From Azorinus chamasolen (Eukaryota > Mollusca > Bivalvia > Cardiida > Solecurtidae): 64,000 nt of DNA. The stretch covers positions 52,853,674 to 52,917,673 of the forward strand of contig OY755237.1 of the NCBI GenBank assembly GCA_963576725.1, given 5' to 3'. Under the pieces are notes generated by a model, which saw only the letters and a list, made by a program, of their open reading frames with translations, searched no databases and was not told where the DNA came from. Numbering within the stretch: the stretch's first letter is position 1; each line of letters starts with the position of its first letter. Positions 22,868 through 33,702 of this stretch are shown here, in pieces. Made by a program: the position numbers and the translations under genes.

Positions 22868-23117
22868 TTAACCCTTTCCGCCGTAGCTTATTTTCAGTAT
22901 TGAATACAGATGGTTGCTTGAAGCAGACTGAAAGTAAAGCAGAATGCTCCTTTAGTATTCTGCTTTACTTTTAAGTCTGCTTTAAATTTATATCTGCTAG
23001 TATATAGGAAATATTTCTTATGTTGCATATTCATGACTGTATAAAGCAGAACTTTTTTCTTTACCGGGGGAATAACTTAAATGTGTTAAAATGAGTATCT
23101 ATGGAGTAAAGGGTTAA
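22868..23117. mobile_element. T6 TTAA-hairpin MITE, full length
   Basis: ttaaccctttccgccgtagc to gagtaaagggttaa. Core ggttgcttgaagcagactga ... agtctgctttaaat with apex gctcctttag, then gttgcatattcatgactgta. The outer ends are of the TTAA class, the core is that of the pogo-like MITEs. Confidence 0.85.
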
Positions 23118-23484
23118 GGCTCGAAATACTATTTAAGATATCTTTATCTTACACATGTTTAAGATCATTCAATTATGATCTGACACTAGTTGTCACGAGA
23201 TCAACATTTCTCAAATTCGTTTAGAAAAAGGGTTATTTAACTCGCCAAATATTTTTTTTCTAAATTTTAAGAACTGTTTATTTCAGAAAACAACTTGTGA
23301 CAAAACCTGTATTTATGGTACATCTATATCTTAATACATTGTATACTATAATCGGTGTAAGGCGGGTGCCCTGGTATCAGCAGTAAATTGCCAAAGAGCT
23401 ACCTGGGTACAAAATTTATACCCTTTTCAATCCTTCTTCTACAGATAATGTTCTGTTGAAAAGGTGTTGTAAAATATTTACTGT
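23118..23484. other. Unassigned sequence
   Basis: No gene or clear repeat. Confidence 0.4.
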
Positions 23485-23672
23485 TTAACCCTTTCCTTCA
23501 TAGCCAAAGTACAAATCTCCTTAATATTCAACTGGTTTAAGGTAGGTTTCTGCTAGAGCAAGATAAAAGTAAATTAGAAAGCTCCTTAAATAGGACCTTT
23601 CTGTTTTACTGTCATCTTGCTTTAAGCTACCACTTGTAATCAAAACCTTCAATGAATGTTCATAGTGATGGC
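23485..23672. mobile_element. T6-like element, diverged
   Basis: ttaaccctttccttcatagc start; core agcaagataaaagtaaatta / ctgttttactgtcatcttgc with gctccttaaatagga apex; then caatgaatgttcatag. No clear closing end. Confidence 0.65.
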
Positions 23673-24148
23673 TGATTTGATTTTTTGGTCTATTTTCAGA
23701 GTCAATTAGGAGGTGCAGAGGGGAGGTAACGAATGTTGAATTGGAGGTGACTGTACGTGAACGGCTACGGAGTTGGCGGTAGGAAGAGGAGAGCGGCAGC
23801 AAGCTGTCAGAGTGAAAACAGTGAATTGATTCTATAATAGGACTGGAATAGACACTTTGTAGCAAATTTAGGGACATTAGGGTATTTGTTTTCAGATAGA
23901 TTTATTCTGTATTTGAGCATTTGAATGTATAACAGATTTAGACTTATTCGGGATATTTTGACTATCGCACGGTCTTGTCTTGCCTTGTGACACATGGCCA
24001 GTCAGTGCTAATCACATGACGTAGGTCGGTCACATTACTCGAGGCGTTATGTACATTTTACTCTCCTTAAGTTCTATATCATTGAGTCATGTGACCTACC
24101 TAGGTTATGTGATTCACACTGATTGACCATCCGTCACACTTGTCCTAT
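23673..24148. other. Unassigned; weak exon-like stretch
   Basis: gtctattttcag (23689-23700) looks like an acceptor, but the frame after it (reading RRCRGEVTNVELEV) stops within ~85 bases with no donor or recognisable domain. Confidence 0.35.
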
Positions 24149-24215
24149 GCAAACAGTGTAGACCCTTATCAGTGGTCTCCTTAAGAATCCCTCTGATCAG
24201 GGTCTGCACTGTTTG
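24149..24215. repeat. T1/T2-type core hairpin alone
   Basis: gcaaacagtgtagaccctta ... cagggtctgcactgtttg, no flanking element ends recognised. Confidence 0.65.
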
Positions 24216-24244
24216 TGGTTTTAAACTATTTAAACTATATTGTA

Positions 24245-24423
24245 CAGTCAAGCCTGTCTTAAGCGACCATGCTACGAGGAAGCCTAGCGATCATTAAAGA
24301 CAGGTGACTGCTTAATGCAGGTCGAAAGCATTATTTTCGATCTGCATTCAGAAGTCACCTGTCTTAGAAACTTCAAGATGACTTCTGTTTCTTTTTGATG
24401 GTTGTTTAAAACAGGTTTGACTG
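24245..24423. mobile_element. Pogo-like MITE with TA duplication
   Basis: Flanked by TA. Left end cagtcaagcctgtcttaagc, right end acaggtttgactg. Inside, gacaggtgactgcttaatgc pairs with ttcagaagtcacctgtc. CAGT/ACTG ends at TA are the signature of the Tc1/mariner-pogo group. Confidence 0.85.
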
Positions 24424-24715
24424 TATAAAACAACCCTAAATATTAAAAAAAATATTGGAAATAGGAATTGTTTATTTGAAGTTTCAGGGGTACATGAATT
24501 AATAAATGGATGAGACTTACTTTGGATTTACTAGGTTTTTTTTATTTCATTTTTAAAAATATGGAACACAAATTTGATGTGTCAATAGGAGTGTCTATTT
24601 AACATGATTGCAGATCTGTACTTCAAGACCTTGGCCAGAATTCAAAATGAGGTTTCAACATTATTTTGACATCCAGCCAGTGTCATACCGATGTCTTGTG
24701 TCTTCTTAACCCTTT

Positions 24716-24946
24716 ACTCAATAACATGTTTTCAGTATTGAAGACAGATGGTTGCTCAAAGCAGGATGTAAGTAAGGCATACTACTCCTTTAGGAGCATT
24801 CTACCTTACTTTCAGCCTGCTTTAAGCTGCATCATCTGCTAGAATATGGAAATATTTCTTGTTGTGCATATTCATGACTGTATATTTTCTTGAGTGGAGG
24901 AATAGATTATATGTCTTTTAATGCGCATCTATGGAGTAAAGGTTAA
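24716..24946. mobile_element. T6 TTAA-hairpin MITE
   Basis: ttaaccctttactcaataac to gagtaaaggttaa. Core ggttgctcaaagcaggatg / cagcctgctttaagctgc, apex ctcctttaggag, then gtgcatattcatgactgtat. Closely related to 22868-23117. Confidence 0.85.
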
Positions 24947-24954
24947 AGAACCCG

Positions 24955-25290
24955 TTGGCCCAAAATCATGTGTTTCTGATTGGCTGTAGATATCTGATAT
25001 CTGATTGCAAACATTGGTCCGATGTCGACCCGCTTCTCGTTTGCAACGCGTTTTGACGTTGGCCCGATGTAAGGTTTGATGTCGGCCCGATATCGTTTGA
25101 ATGTCATTTTGTCATCGGCTGTAGATCATTTTTATGTCGGGCCGACGTCAGAACTTACATCGGGCCGACGGCAAAACGCGTTGCAAAAGAGAAGCGGGTC
25201 GACATCGGGCCGCCTTAAAATCCGACGTTGGACCGATATTGGAAACAATATCGGCCCAATGTCGGCCCGATTGCAGCGTGCTGCCTGGGA
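24955..25290. mobile_element. Long palindromic element of atcgggccgac motifs
   Basis: A large imperfect inverted repeat: gtcgacccgcttctcgtttg (25026-25045) pairs with caaaagagaagcgggtcgac (25183-25202), and gacgttggcccgatgtaag pairs with cttacatcgggccgacggc. The right end is cagcgtgctgcctggg. The left end is not sharply defined. Confidence 0.75.
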
Positions 25291-25360
25291 AAGGCACGTG
25301 GCTGCTTACTGCTGAACGAAAATAAAGCATTTCTGTACAAGGTAATCACGTGTCTTAACA

Positions 25361-25545
25361 TTTTACTCCATGCCTAGTCGTGTCAGAAATAATGACACCA
25401 TCAATATCAAGGTTAATTGTTATACCGGCACATGGACTGAACACTTTTTAGCCATTGTAGAAACTGTAGAATCATATCTTTATTATTTCATAAGCGAACA
25501 CAACAGACCCTGGGCCTACTCTGTTTGCAAATGCGCAGAAAGCCG
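25361..25545. mobile_element. T2 MITE with reduced hairpin
   Basis: attttactccatgcc start; flank ccattgtagaaactgtagaa; one arm gcgaacacaacagaccctg directly joined to gggcctactctgtttgc, so the apex has been deleted. Confidence 0.65.
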
Positions 25546-25582
25546 TTAGCTCTTTATTCCATAAATACGTATTTCTACGCCT

Positions 25583-25612
25583 CTATTATTATTATTATTA
25601 TTATTAGTAGTA

Positions 25613-25688
<76 letters not shown>

Positions 25689-25739
25689 CATTATTATTAT
25701 TATTATTATAAGCGAGTCTAATTATTATTATTATTATTA

Positions 25740-25802
<63 letters not shown>
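25583..25802. repeat. (TTA)n microsatellite with duplicated interruption
   Basis: Long (att)n runs with sparse cat variants. The interruption ataagcgagtcta occurs inside (25709-25721) and again right after the array (25800-25812), suggesting a segmental duplication. Poly-Ile/Tyr/Asn frames are artefacts. Confidence 0.97.
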
Positions 25803-25923
25803 AGCGAGTCTACTGTACGGCGCAGCAAAATCCCAAGCTGAGCATACTGGAGTCTTCCTGTGTCCATTGTCTGTCGCGTAGTTGATGTATTAATCTTAAT
25901 GTTTGGTTTACTTTATGCAAATC

Positions 25924-26459
25924 ACCTTATTTGCATCCTCATGAATATAAATTAGTGATAAGAAAACAAAGAGAAACAATATTGAAAATAACATGTTTGG
26001 CAGTATGCCGAGCACAACATTACACCATGCTCCAAATATAGCTTGCATTAATAAATGTACCTTTTGGTGATGGATAAATAATTTTTATGTCTAAAACTGT
26101 TACCAAAATGACAATGCACTGCTTCCATAAGGTGTCGACTAACAAAATATGTGTGAACAGTGAAATGAATGGTTACTATGGAAACAGTTAAAAAGTTACG
26201 TAGATTTTGCAGGTACGGGCCATCATTACGAAAACTGGGGTGTTGCCATGGAAACGGTGAAAACGGTTCTTAAACTTCATGCTTTGGTCCTCAAATTGGA
26301 TATTTTGTTTCCTGGGGGATTTTGTCATCATGTTAAACTGCATTTAAAGTTATTTTCTGATATTTGTAGGATAAAAAAATGAAAGGTTTACGTTATTTCT
26401 ATACTTTTTTTTACTATTTTAATGTTCTCATTAATATTCATGAGTATGCAAATAAGGTA
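25924..26459. mobile_element. 536-bp element with terminal inverted repeats
   Basis: Left end accttatttgcatcctcatg, right end catgagtatgcaaataaggt; about 27 bp are inverted-complementary. It contains ccatcattacgaaaactggg and gttgccatggaaacggtgaa (26221-26262), which are repeated outside the element at 26576-26612. No coding frame. Confidence 0.7.
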
Positions 26460-26775
26460 ATTTTAAAAAACAAGTTGGACATAAAAGCACAATGTCTTAT
26501 CTTCCATTTGGTACCAGTTTTATAGTTTTATGACAAAGACTGGCTGTGATATGGGCGAGTTTGTAGGTATGGGTCATCATTACGAAAACTTGGGGGTTGC
26601 CATGGAAACGGTTAAAATACACATAGCCTAAAAGGATTTAACCTTGAGTACATTCGCGATTCTGATTCAGGACACTTTTCTGAACATTTTGGTACCCATG
26701 TAAAAAAGTCGGGGGTGAGGTGGGGGGGGGGGGGGGGGGTGCACGGTAGGCACTCTTGGCTCCCTGAGTATTAGC
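26460..26775. other. Unassigned, with repeated phrase and G-run
   Basis: Carries the second copy of the ccatggaaacggt phrase and a G-run at 26722-26739. Confidence 0.45.
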
Positions 26776-26978
26776 TTAACCCATTACCTCATAGGCTATT
26801 TTCATATCAAAGCACTTTGAATAAATCTACCGAAAAGGAGCATAAACTAGAGAAAAGCGAATTTTAGAATTTTGTAATTTGAAACCACTGTGATAAATAG
26901 AGCATCTGCTCTTATTGGAGCAAATGCTCTATTTATCACAGAGGCATAGAAAGGTGTATTTCTGGAGGAAAGGGTTAA
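26776..26978. mobile_element. T4 TTAA-hairpin MITE, full length
   Basis: ttaacccattacctcatagg to ggaggaaagggttaa. Core ctgtgataaatagagcatct / ggagcaaatgctctatttatcac split by ctcttatt. A short deletion after the right arm is visible against other T4 copies. Confidence 0.88.
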
Positions 26979-27180
26979 ATATTCGTGTCAGTATAGTTTG
27001 ATTTACATTGGATGACCTTCTAACAAATCCATTTAGAGCAAACACAGTCGAAAATATCAACCGTTAGAAAGGTATTCGATCAAATGTGACGTCAGCTTCG
27101 GAAACTGTAAAAACAGAGCAATACGCATAATATATAATAGTAATAAACGACCAATAAAAGAAGTCATATTATGGATATAA

Positions 27181-27336
27181 AAACAGGCGGTAGCCTAATA
27201 CATGACTCAAGTAAAGTAGAAAGCTCCCAGAGAAGTTTGTTTTCGGCATTAATTTCTCCCTACATTAGACAGCGACCTGGGTTTTTTGGGTTTTTTTTAA
27301 AGTCTTATTCATAAAGTGGTCGCTTCAGAGTTTTTT
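27181..27336. repeat. T6/pogo-type core, decayed
   Basis: aggcggtagcctaatacatg ... ctacattagacagcgacctg, then ttcataaagtggtcgcttca, the usual outer flank of the pogo-like MITEs. A near copy is at 28240-28400. Confidence 0.55.
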
Positions 27337-27563
27337 TTAACTCTTTCCTCCATGAATACGCCTTTTACACCTCTGTAAAAGTCACTTTATGAAACCATTG
27401 TGATAAATAGAGCAGTTGCTCCTATAGGAGCAAATGCTCTATTTATCAAAATGTTTCAAACTACAAAATTCTAAAAAATTGCTTTTCTATGGTTAATTCT
27501 CCTTTGGGGTAGATTTATTCCAAGAGGTTTTTATCTAAAATAGCCTATGGGGGATAGGGTTAA
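27337..27563. mobile_element. T4 TTAA-hairpin MITE, reverse orientation
   Basis: ttaactctttcctccatgaa to gatagggttaa. Core gataaatagagcagttgctc / gagcaaatgctctatttatc with apex ctataggag; flank aggtttttatctaaaatagc. Confidence 0.88.
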
Positions 27564-27970
27564 ATGTATATATATATATAGAGAGAGAGAGATTCTACAG
27601 GTTGGAAACTAAACTGGAATATGACAAACTGAAACTAGAGAATCTACAGAGAATATACAAAATTTCAGCTTTGTTTCATGAGCCGAATGCCTGTGTGGAA
27701 ATCCAGGGATAGCTATAGATTGGGACAACTGCGTTGACCCAATCAAAAACCCACACCATACATGCAGAACGATTTTGAATAACTGTAGTTATAACGAGTA
27801 TGGTTGTGGGTTTTTGGCCCATAATTTGAGTTTAAGAACCATTATAAAGTTGATATTTTAGAAGAAATAAATAATTTATTCAAAACATGCTAGACAGTAC
27901 TATAGCGCAAATAAGAATGGGCATAAAAGAGAATCTTTAACGTGTACGCGAATAAAGACACACATGTTTA
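27564..27970. other. Unassigned; short TA/GA simple repeat
   Basis: (ta)n then (ga)n at 27568-27591; otherwise nothing recognised. Confidence 0.45.
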
Positions 27971-28197
27971 AACCGTTCTCTGTACAACTTTCAATACAAA
28001 CATAGACAAAATAGTTCTAATGAAATATGGAAGGTAGAGTATCGTAGCCATTTTAGAAGCTAACGATACCGAGTTGTCATATTCATTTAGCAAACAGAGC
28101 AAACATTGATCAGACGGCTCCAACAGGAGCCGTCTGATCTGGGTCTATTATGTTTGCAAATGCATGAAAAATGCGTTTCTATGAAGGAAAGGGATAA
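27971..28197. mobile_element. T1 MITE, left end degenerate
   Basis: Flank acaaaatagttctaatgaaa and tatggaaggtagag, core gcaaacagagcaaacattga ... gatctgggtctattatgttt with apex ggctccaacaggagcc, ends ggaaagggataa. Confidence 0.78.
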
Positions 28198-28239
28198 TAG
28201 TAATAAGCAACCAAGAAATGAAGAATATTTTGGATATCT

Positions 28240-28400
28240 AAGACAGGTGGTAGCTTAATGCATGACACAAGTAAATAAGAAAGCTCCAACAGAATTTTTC
28301 TGCATTAATTTCTTCTTACATTAACAGCGACCGGTCTTTTTTTAAGAAAAAAAACTATGTTTAATTTCATAAAGAGGTCGCTTTAGATTGGTTTTACTGT
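28240..28400. repeat. T6/pogo-type core and flank
   Basis: gacaggtggtagcttaatgc ... cattaacagcgaccgg, then aaagaggtcgctttagattg and ttttactgta, a pogo-like right end at about 28400. Confidence 0.65.
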
Positions 28401-28712
28401 ATATATGCTGGTGGGCAAATTTAAGGGAAATATGGGGAACTGAAAGAAAACCCATACAGAACGATTTTGAATAACTACATGTATAGTTTTTAACGAGTGT
28501 TGCTTTTTTTGGCCCAGAATTTGAATGCATATACTGTTTGGTTGAGGAATCTTGATTCAATTTGACATTTCAGGAATAACTATAGCTCAAATGACAACAT
28601 TCCGAAAGATATTCAAAGCCGGCTTGACAGTACGAGCGAAAATAATAGTATGCGTAAAAACGGAATCGTTATGGAGTGCGCGAATAAAGATTTCATCTAA
28701 ACGACACACATG
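28401..28712. other. Unassigned sequence
   Basis: Shares the phrase cagaacgattttgaataact with 27765-27784, a dispersed repeat of unknown type. Confidence 0.4.
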
Positions 28713-28942
28713 TTAACCCCTTACCTCATAGGCTATTTTTTAGAACAACATCTTTGAATTAATCTACCGAAAAGGGGCATTAATTAGAGAAAAGGATTTT
28801 TTTTAGAATTTTGTAGTTTGAAACCATTGTGATAAATAGAGCATTTGCTCCTCTAGGAGCAAATGCTCTATTTATCACAATGGTTTCACAACTTGACTTT
28901 TACAGAGTCGTCAAAAGTCGTCAATATGAGGGAAAGGTTTAA
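28713..28942. mobile_element. T4 TTAA-hairpin MITE, full length
   Basis: ttaaccccttacctcatagg to gggaaaggtttaa. Perfect long palindrome: aaaccattgtgataaataga ... tctatttatcacaatggttt, apex gctcctctaggagc. Confidence 0.92.
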
Positions 28943-28959
28943 TAAGTATTATATGTAAT

Positions 28960-29045
28960 TCTTTCACCGCCACAGCCGAATTTGTGATCCAGATGAGACG
29001 CTGAGTAACTCGGCGTCTCTTCAAGATCCAAACTGTTTGACGTTA
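28960..29045. repeat. T3 core, left arm shortened
   Basis: tttcaccgccacagccg, then gatccagatgagacgctgag / cggcgtctcttcaagatcca and aaactgtttgac. Confidence 0.65.
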
Positions 29046-29118
29046 ATTATATTTCTGTAAAGAAAACGCCACTCTGAAACCTGAAGCAAACAGTAACCTT
29101 AGCGGATGAGAATCGTAT

Positions 29119-29362
29119 GACCCTTTCACCGCCGATGTCGCATAAATGCACCATGACAAATAGTGCAGTCCTAGATCAGACGCCGCCTTTTCAATGCGGC
29201 GTCTGATCAGGGACTTCACTTTTTGTCTCAAACTCTATTTCTATATCTGTTCTTTATTCCTTTGAAATTTGCATTTATCTATCTCCTTTCCTTATTGTAC
29301 CGAATGATTTAATAAAAAATGGATTGCAGACGACAATTAGAAATTTCGCGCCGAAAGGGTTA
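29119..29362. mobile_element. T5 TTAA-type hairpin MITE
   Basis: accctttcaccgccgatgtc to cgcgccgaaagggtta. Core acaaatagtgcagtcctaga ... agggacttcactttttgt with apex gacgccgccttttcaatgcggcgtc; flank attgcagacgacaattagaa. Confidence 0.85.
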
Positions 29363-29711
29363 TGAAAAGTTAAAAACTGCAATAGTTTGAATACATATGT
29401 ATCTAACCATAACAAAAACTCACCACAGTGATTCCCCTACCATTATTGACAGAAGTATATATATATATATTCCCCACGCCATTAATGGTTTATACTGAGT
29501 TTTTCTTTAGGTTACAAATACGATACAATTTTCACACGCAGGCCAAATGTACATCATAAAAACAGTTCGATGTCAATTTATGTAACGATTATGAATGTTA
29601 CCATAATTGCATATGTTACATTTATTTGTCATATTTGCCACCCCAAAAGGCCCAGGCCCATTTCTTAATTTACAAATGTCATATTCATGACAAGAGATGT
29701 GTATTTCAATT
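29363..29711. other. Unassigned sequence
   Basis: Short (ta)n at 29456-29470; nothing else. Confidence 0.4.
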
Positions 29712-29820
29712 ACTAAAATTGCAAGTTCCCTACAAAATCGTACGTTTTGACGACTCCATAGAATCGTCTCGAAAAGACGATTCAAAAGAATAGCCACAAC
29801 ATAAAGAGTTTGTAGGAGGA
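29712..29820. repeat. gtctcgaaaagac hairpin family (copy 3), diverged
   Basis: Arms ccctacaaaatcgtacgttt and cataaagagtttgtaggagg around tcgtctcgaaaagacga. Same flank as copies 1 and 2 (tactaaaat). Confidence 0.7.
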
Positions 29821-29894
29821 TTAGCTAGGATCTGAACTGTTTGGCACTAATAAATTATATCAATATATGTTTTAGATATGATGTCCTGAAAAAG

Positions 29895-30805
29895 GACACG
29901 TGCAAACAGTGTACATAGAATCGAGCACGTTCAAACAGTGTACATAGAGTCGAGCACGCGCAAACAGTGTACATAGAGTCGAGCACGTGCAAACAGTGTA
30001 CATAGAGTCGAGCACGTGCAAACAGTGTACATGGAGTCGAGCACGTTCAAACAGTGTACATAGAATCGAGCACGTGCAAACAGTGTACATAGAGTCGAGC
30101 ACGTTCAAACAGTGTACACAGAGTCGAGCACGTGCAAACAGTGTACATAGAGTCGAGCACGTGCAAACAGTGTACATAGAGTCGAGCACGTTCAAACAGT
30201 GTACATAGAATCGAGCACGTGCAAACAGTGTACATAGAGTCGAGCACGTTCAAACTGTACACAGAGTCGGGCACGTGCAAACAGTGTACATAGAGTCGAG
30301 CACGTTCAAACAGTGTACATAGTGTCGAGCACGTTCAAACAGTGTACACAGAGTCGAGCACGTGCAAACAGTGTACATAGAGTCGAGCACGTTCAAACAG
30401 TGTATAGAGTCGAGCACGTTCAAATAATGTACATAGAGTCGAGCACGTTCAAACAGTGTACATAGAGTCGAGCACGTGCAAACAGTGTACATAGAGTCGA
30501 GCACGTTCAAACAGTGTACATAGAGTCGAGCACGTTCAAACAGTGTACACAGAGTCGAGCACGTGCAAACAGTGTACATAGAGTCGAGCACGTTCAAACA
30601 GTGTATAGAGTCGAGCACTTTCAAATAATGTACATAGAGTCGAGCACGTTCAAACAGTGTACATAGAGTCGAGCAGGGTTCAAACAGTGTACATGTACAC
30701 AGAGTCGAGCACGTGCAAACAGTGTACATAGAGTCGAGCACGTTCAAACAGTGTACATGTATACAGAGTCGAGCACGTGCAAACAGTGTACACAGAGTCG
30801 AGCAG
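29895..30805. repeat. 29-bp minisatellite, about 31 copies
   Basis: Unit gcaaacagtgtacatagagt + cgagcacgt, alternating cgtgcaaac and cgttcaaac. Strictly tandem, no spacers, a few units shortened or extended (30405, 30690, 30755). The unit has no stop in several frames, giving long spurious open frames on both strands. Every cacgtg junction is an E-box-like palindrome. The first 12 bases, gcaaacagtgta, equal the arm start of the T1/T2/T7 hairpins. Confidence 0.97.
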
Positions 30806-30958
30806 GATAATCCTGCACAGATAGTTTTATAAATTATTTTGCAAACCTCACATTGGCAAAAAATTAAAACCCCATTGAAACATCCCCACCAAAAGAAAGG
30901 TAGATTGGGGGATAATACATAAAATATATGTTGGACGAGTCTACTTAGAAAATTAGCG

Positions 30959-31177
30959 TAACCCTTTCGGTGCCAAATTTCTAATTGTTGTCTGCAGTCC
31001 AATTTTGTTAAATCATATGGTAAACTAAGGAAATAAAGGAATAAAGCAGAGATATAGAAATAGGTCTGAGACAAAAAGTGAAGTCCCTGATCAGACACCG
31101 CCTCAGGCGGCGTCTGATCTAGGACTGCACTATTTGTCGTGGTGCATTTTTGGCGTATTTATGGAGGAAAGGGTTAA
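30959..31177. mobile_element. T5 hairpin MITE, reverse orientation
   Basis: taaccctttcggtgccaaat to ggaggaaagggttaa. Core acaaaaagtgaagtccctga ... taggactgcactatttgt with a perfect apex gacaccgcctcaggcggcgtc. Confidence 0.88.
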
Positions 31178-32418
31178 CCCTTAAAATGCTGGGAAACAGC
31201 ATACCGGCATTTACAAACAGTGTAGATCCAGATCAGAGGAATCTTAGAGAAGCATTGGTAGTCACTGTTTGCAATGTTTGTCATTAAAAAAAACACTTGT
31301 AAAAAGCCGTTTATACTGAATGTAGTATTGTATTGTATGTTTGAAGTTGGAATAGTCCGTTGGACAATTAAACGTTGAAAGGGGTACGTTACGAGTGTAA
31401 GAGGTTTTATAAAAAAAATACTGTATATTGATTGTATACTGTATATTGATTTATCAACAACATCATGACTCGTAACTTGTAAGTGTCGATGGGGATTATC
31501 GTAAATAGACGCTTCTACAATAACATCATGGATATTGATTAGCTGATTGTTTTTATATTGGCATAAATTACATAGATCTACATATGACTGGTATTGGTAG
31601 ATACTGTAGAGTCGGGTCTATTAGCAAACAGAGCAGATCCAAATCAGGAGCCGTCTGATCTGGGTCTACTCTATAAAGGAGATAAAAAGCGTTTATATGA
31701 AGGAAAAGAATAACTCTTTACTCCATGGTCATATATGAAATAATGAAATTGCGCGCGCATTTAATCTACAGTGTTTCACGACATGATTGTATCATAGATG
31801 TTGCTTAGGCGAACCGATCAAACATAAATTGTACCTGCTTACATACAAACTGGATCCTCCGATCCTGGTGAAACGCTGCAAAGTCTGGTATATAAAATAC
31901 AAACCCTAAACCATAAATAGGAGGGGCATTCAGGAAATATTGGTAAAATATTTTCCAGTATTTTCCCGTCGAATTATATCTTGTTACTACCTATATTAGA
32001 GTCGCCTCTCCGACGCAGTTCTGATGAGAATCGCCAAGATAAGGTAGGGGGTGGGGTGGGGTGGGGTGGGGGTGTTTAGGTAAATCAGATTATCTTATCT
32101 ACTGAACTGGAAAGGGAATGAAAAAAGAATACAAATTCGAAAATGAAAATTGTACGACATGCCACTAATGGAAGCCATTTAGTATACCCAGAAAAAGCAA
32201 GCCTTTATACTCCAAAGATACGCCTCTTAATGCCTTCAAACTGAGAAGACCCAGATCAGACAGCTCCTACACGATCTTGTCTGTTTGCTTATCGGATAAT
32301 ATAGACCTGATTCTACAGTTATTGAAATGGCTAAACTTTCACGTGGTACTATATAAATTCAGCTAATTACTAATCATGATATCATTATTTCTTACTTGAA
32401 TATTCATGAAGTAACGGG
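31178..32418. other. Mostly unassigned; hairpin fragments and G-rich run
   Basis: Contains a half core (31203-31275, acaaacagtgtagatccag), a T1 fragment with shortened apex (31615-31713), a ggtggggtggggtgggg run (32048-32073), and a decayed T2 (32200-32300). No exon found. Confidence 0.55.
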
Positions 32419-32667
32419 TTAAAGCTTTACTCCATAAATACGCCTTTCTACGCCTTTGCAAACAGAGTAGACCCAGATCAGACGGCTCCTATATAGGTGC
32501 CGTCTGATCCAGGTCTTCTCAGTTTGCTTATGATACAATAAAGATATGATTCTAGTTTCTGGCATGTCCAAAACTGCCCGTGACCATGTATTATTATAAC
32601 AATTAATTTAAGTAATATTCATGACGTCATTATTTTTTACATGAATATTCATGGAGTAGAGGGTTAA
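32419..32667. mobile_element. T2 TTAA-hairpin MITE, full length
   Basis: ttaaagctttactccataaa to gagtagagggttaa. Core gcaaacagagtagacccaga ... ccaggtcttctcagtttgc with apex ggctcctatataggtgcc; flank tattcatgacgtcattattt. The best T2 reference here. Confidence 0.88.
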
Positions 32668-32989
32668 CGTGTAGACATAATATAATCTTAAAGTTTTCTA
32701 TTTACCTATTCCAGCTAACTGGATAAACACAACTATGCTTAGGGAAACTGTCTTAATCCTGGCCATATCCTACACATAAACACGAAAAAATCAGCTGTCA
32801 ATGTTGGGTGTATTTCAAACGTTGTCACTCGTGCATAGGGCATATATCCACTTGTCACGGTATGTGGCCGCACTTCGTTTCGCTCGGTATGACATGATAC
32901 CCCATTGCTAACTATGCATCAGTAACCCTACAGTAACACCTCTTCACAACGGGTACATACTGAACGGACATTGTTAAAGTTTTACCCTG
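32668..32989. other. Unassigned sequence
   Basis: No exon or repeat recognised. Confidence 0.4.
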
Positions 32990-33251
32990 TACCCCTTTAC
33001 TCTATGGATATTCATGTATGAAATAATGACGTCATGAATATTTAGATTAATCATAAGCACATGGACATATGAATTTTTGGCCATGACCGAAACTGTAGTC
33101 ATATCGATATCTCAGCACAAGCAAACAACGCACTGTAGTCACATCTATATCTCAGCACAAGCAAACAAAGCAGACCCTGATTGGAGCGCTCCTACTGGAG
33201 ATATTATGTTTGCAAAGGCATAGAAAGGCGTGTTTATGAAGTAAAGGGATA
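32990..33251. mobile_element. T2 MITE with duplicated internal segment
   Basis: The phrase tgtagtcacatctatatctc + agcacaagcaaaca occurs twice in succession (33091-33128, 33133-33168). The right arm is reduced to gatattatgtttgc. Ends are weak. Confidence 0.7.
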
Positions 33252-33509
33252 CCAGATGAATTTAAGAATCCAGGAGAAATTACATAATACGACGACTTAA
33301 ATAATATTTTCCCCATTGATTATTCATGTTGGAAATAATGGCAGCCTGAATGTTTATTACCAGATTTTTTACAATGGTATAATTATATGCACATGAACTT
33401 TTTTATTTTATTGCTAGAAACTGTAGTCAGATCTATTATGATTTCATATAAGAAAAAACCCAGAGCCTGGTCATACGGTTTATGCAGTCTCTGATTGAAA
33501 AAGAGTGTG

Positions 33510-33665
33510 ATGGTGGTGGTGTGCGTGAGTGTATGCGTGTGCGCGCGTGTGCGTGTGTGACTGGCAGACAGACAGACAGGCACGGAGACAAACAGGCAGA
33601 GGCAGACATACAGAGACAGAGAAGGAGAGGGGCGTGTGTGTGTGTGTGTGTAGATGTGTATGTGC
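33510..33665. repeat. GTGT/GACA-rich simple sequence
   Basis: Runs of gtgtgcg, gacagacag and (gt)n. Frames open on both strands are artefacts. Confidence 0.9.
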
Positions 33666-33702
33666 GGATTATGAGCCAACGATAATTTAGTACGAATCCA
33701 TT

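Noticed and set aside
23689..23775. Exon after the acceptor gtctattttcag
   Set aside because: The only open frame stops within ~85 bases with no donor and no recognisable domain.
29895..30805. CRISPR-like regular repeat
   Set aside because: The 29-bp units are directly tandem with no unique spacers, in a eukaryotic context. It is a minisatellite.
30250..31098. 282-codon open frame on the minus strand
   Set aside because: Nearly all of it is the 29-bp minisatellite, which has no stop in this strand; the rest is a T5 element.
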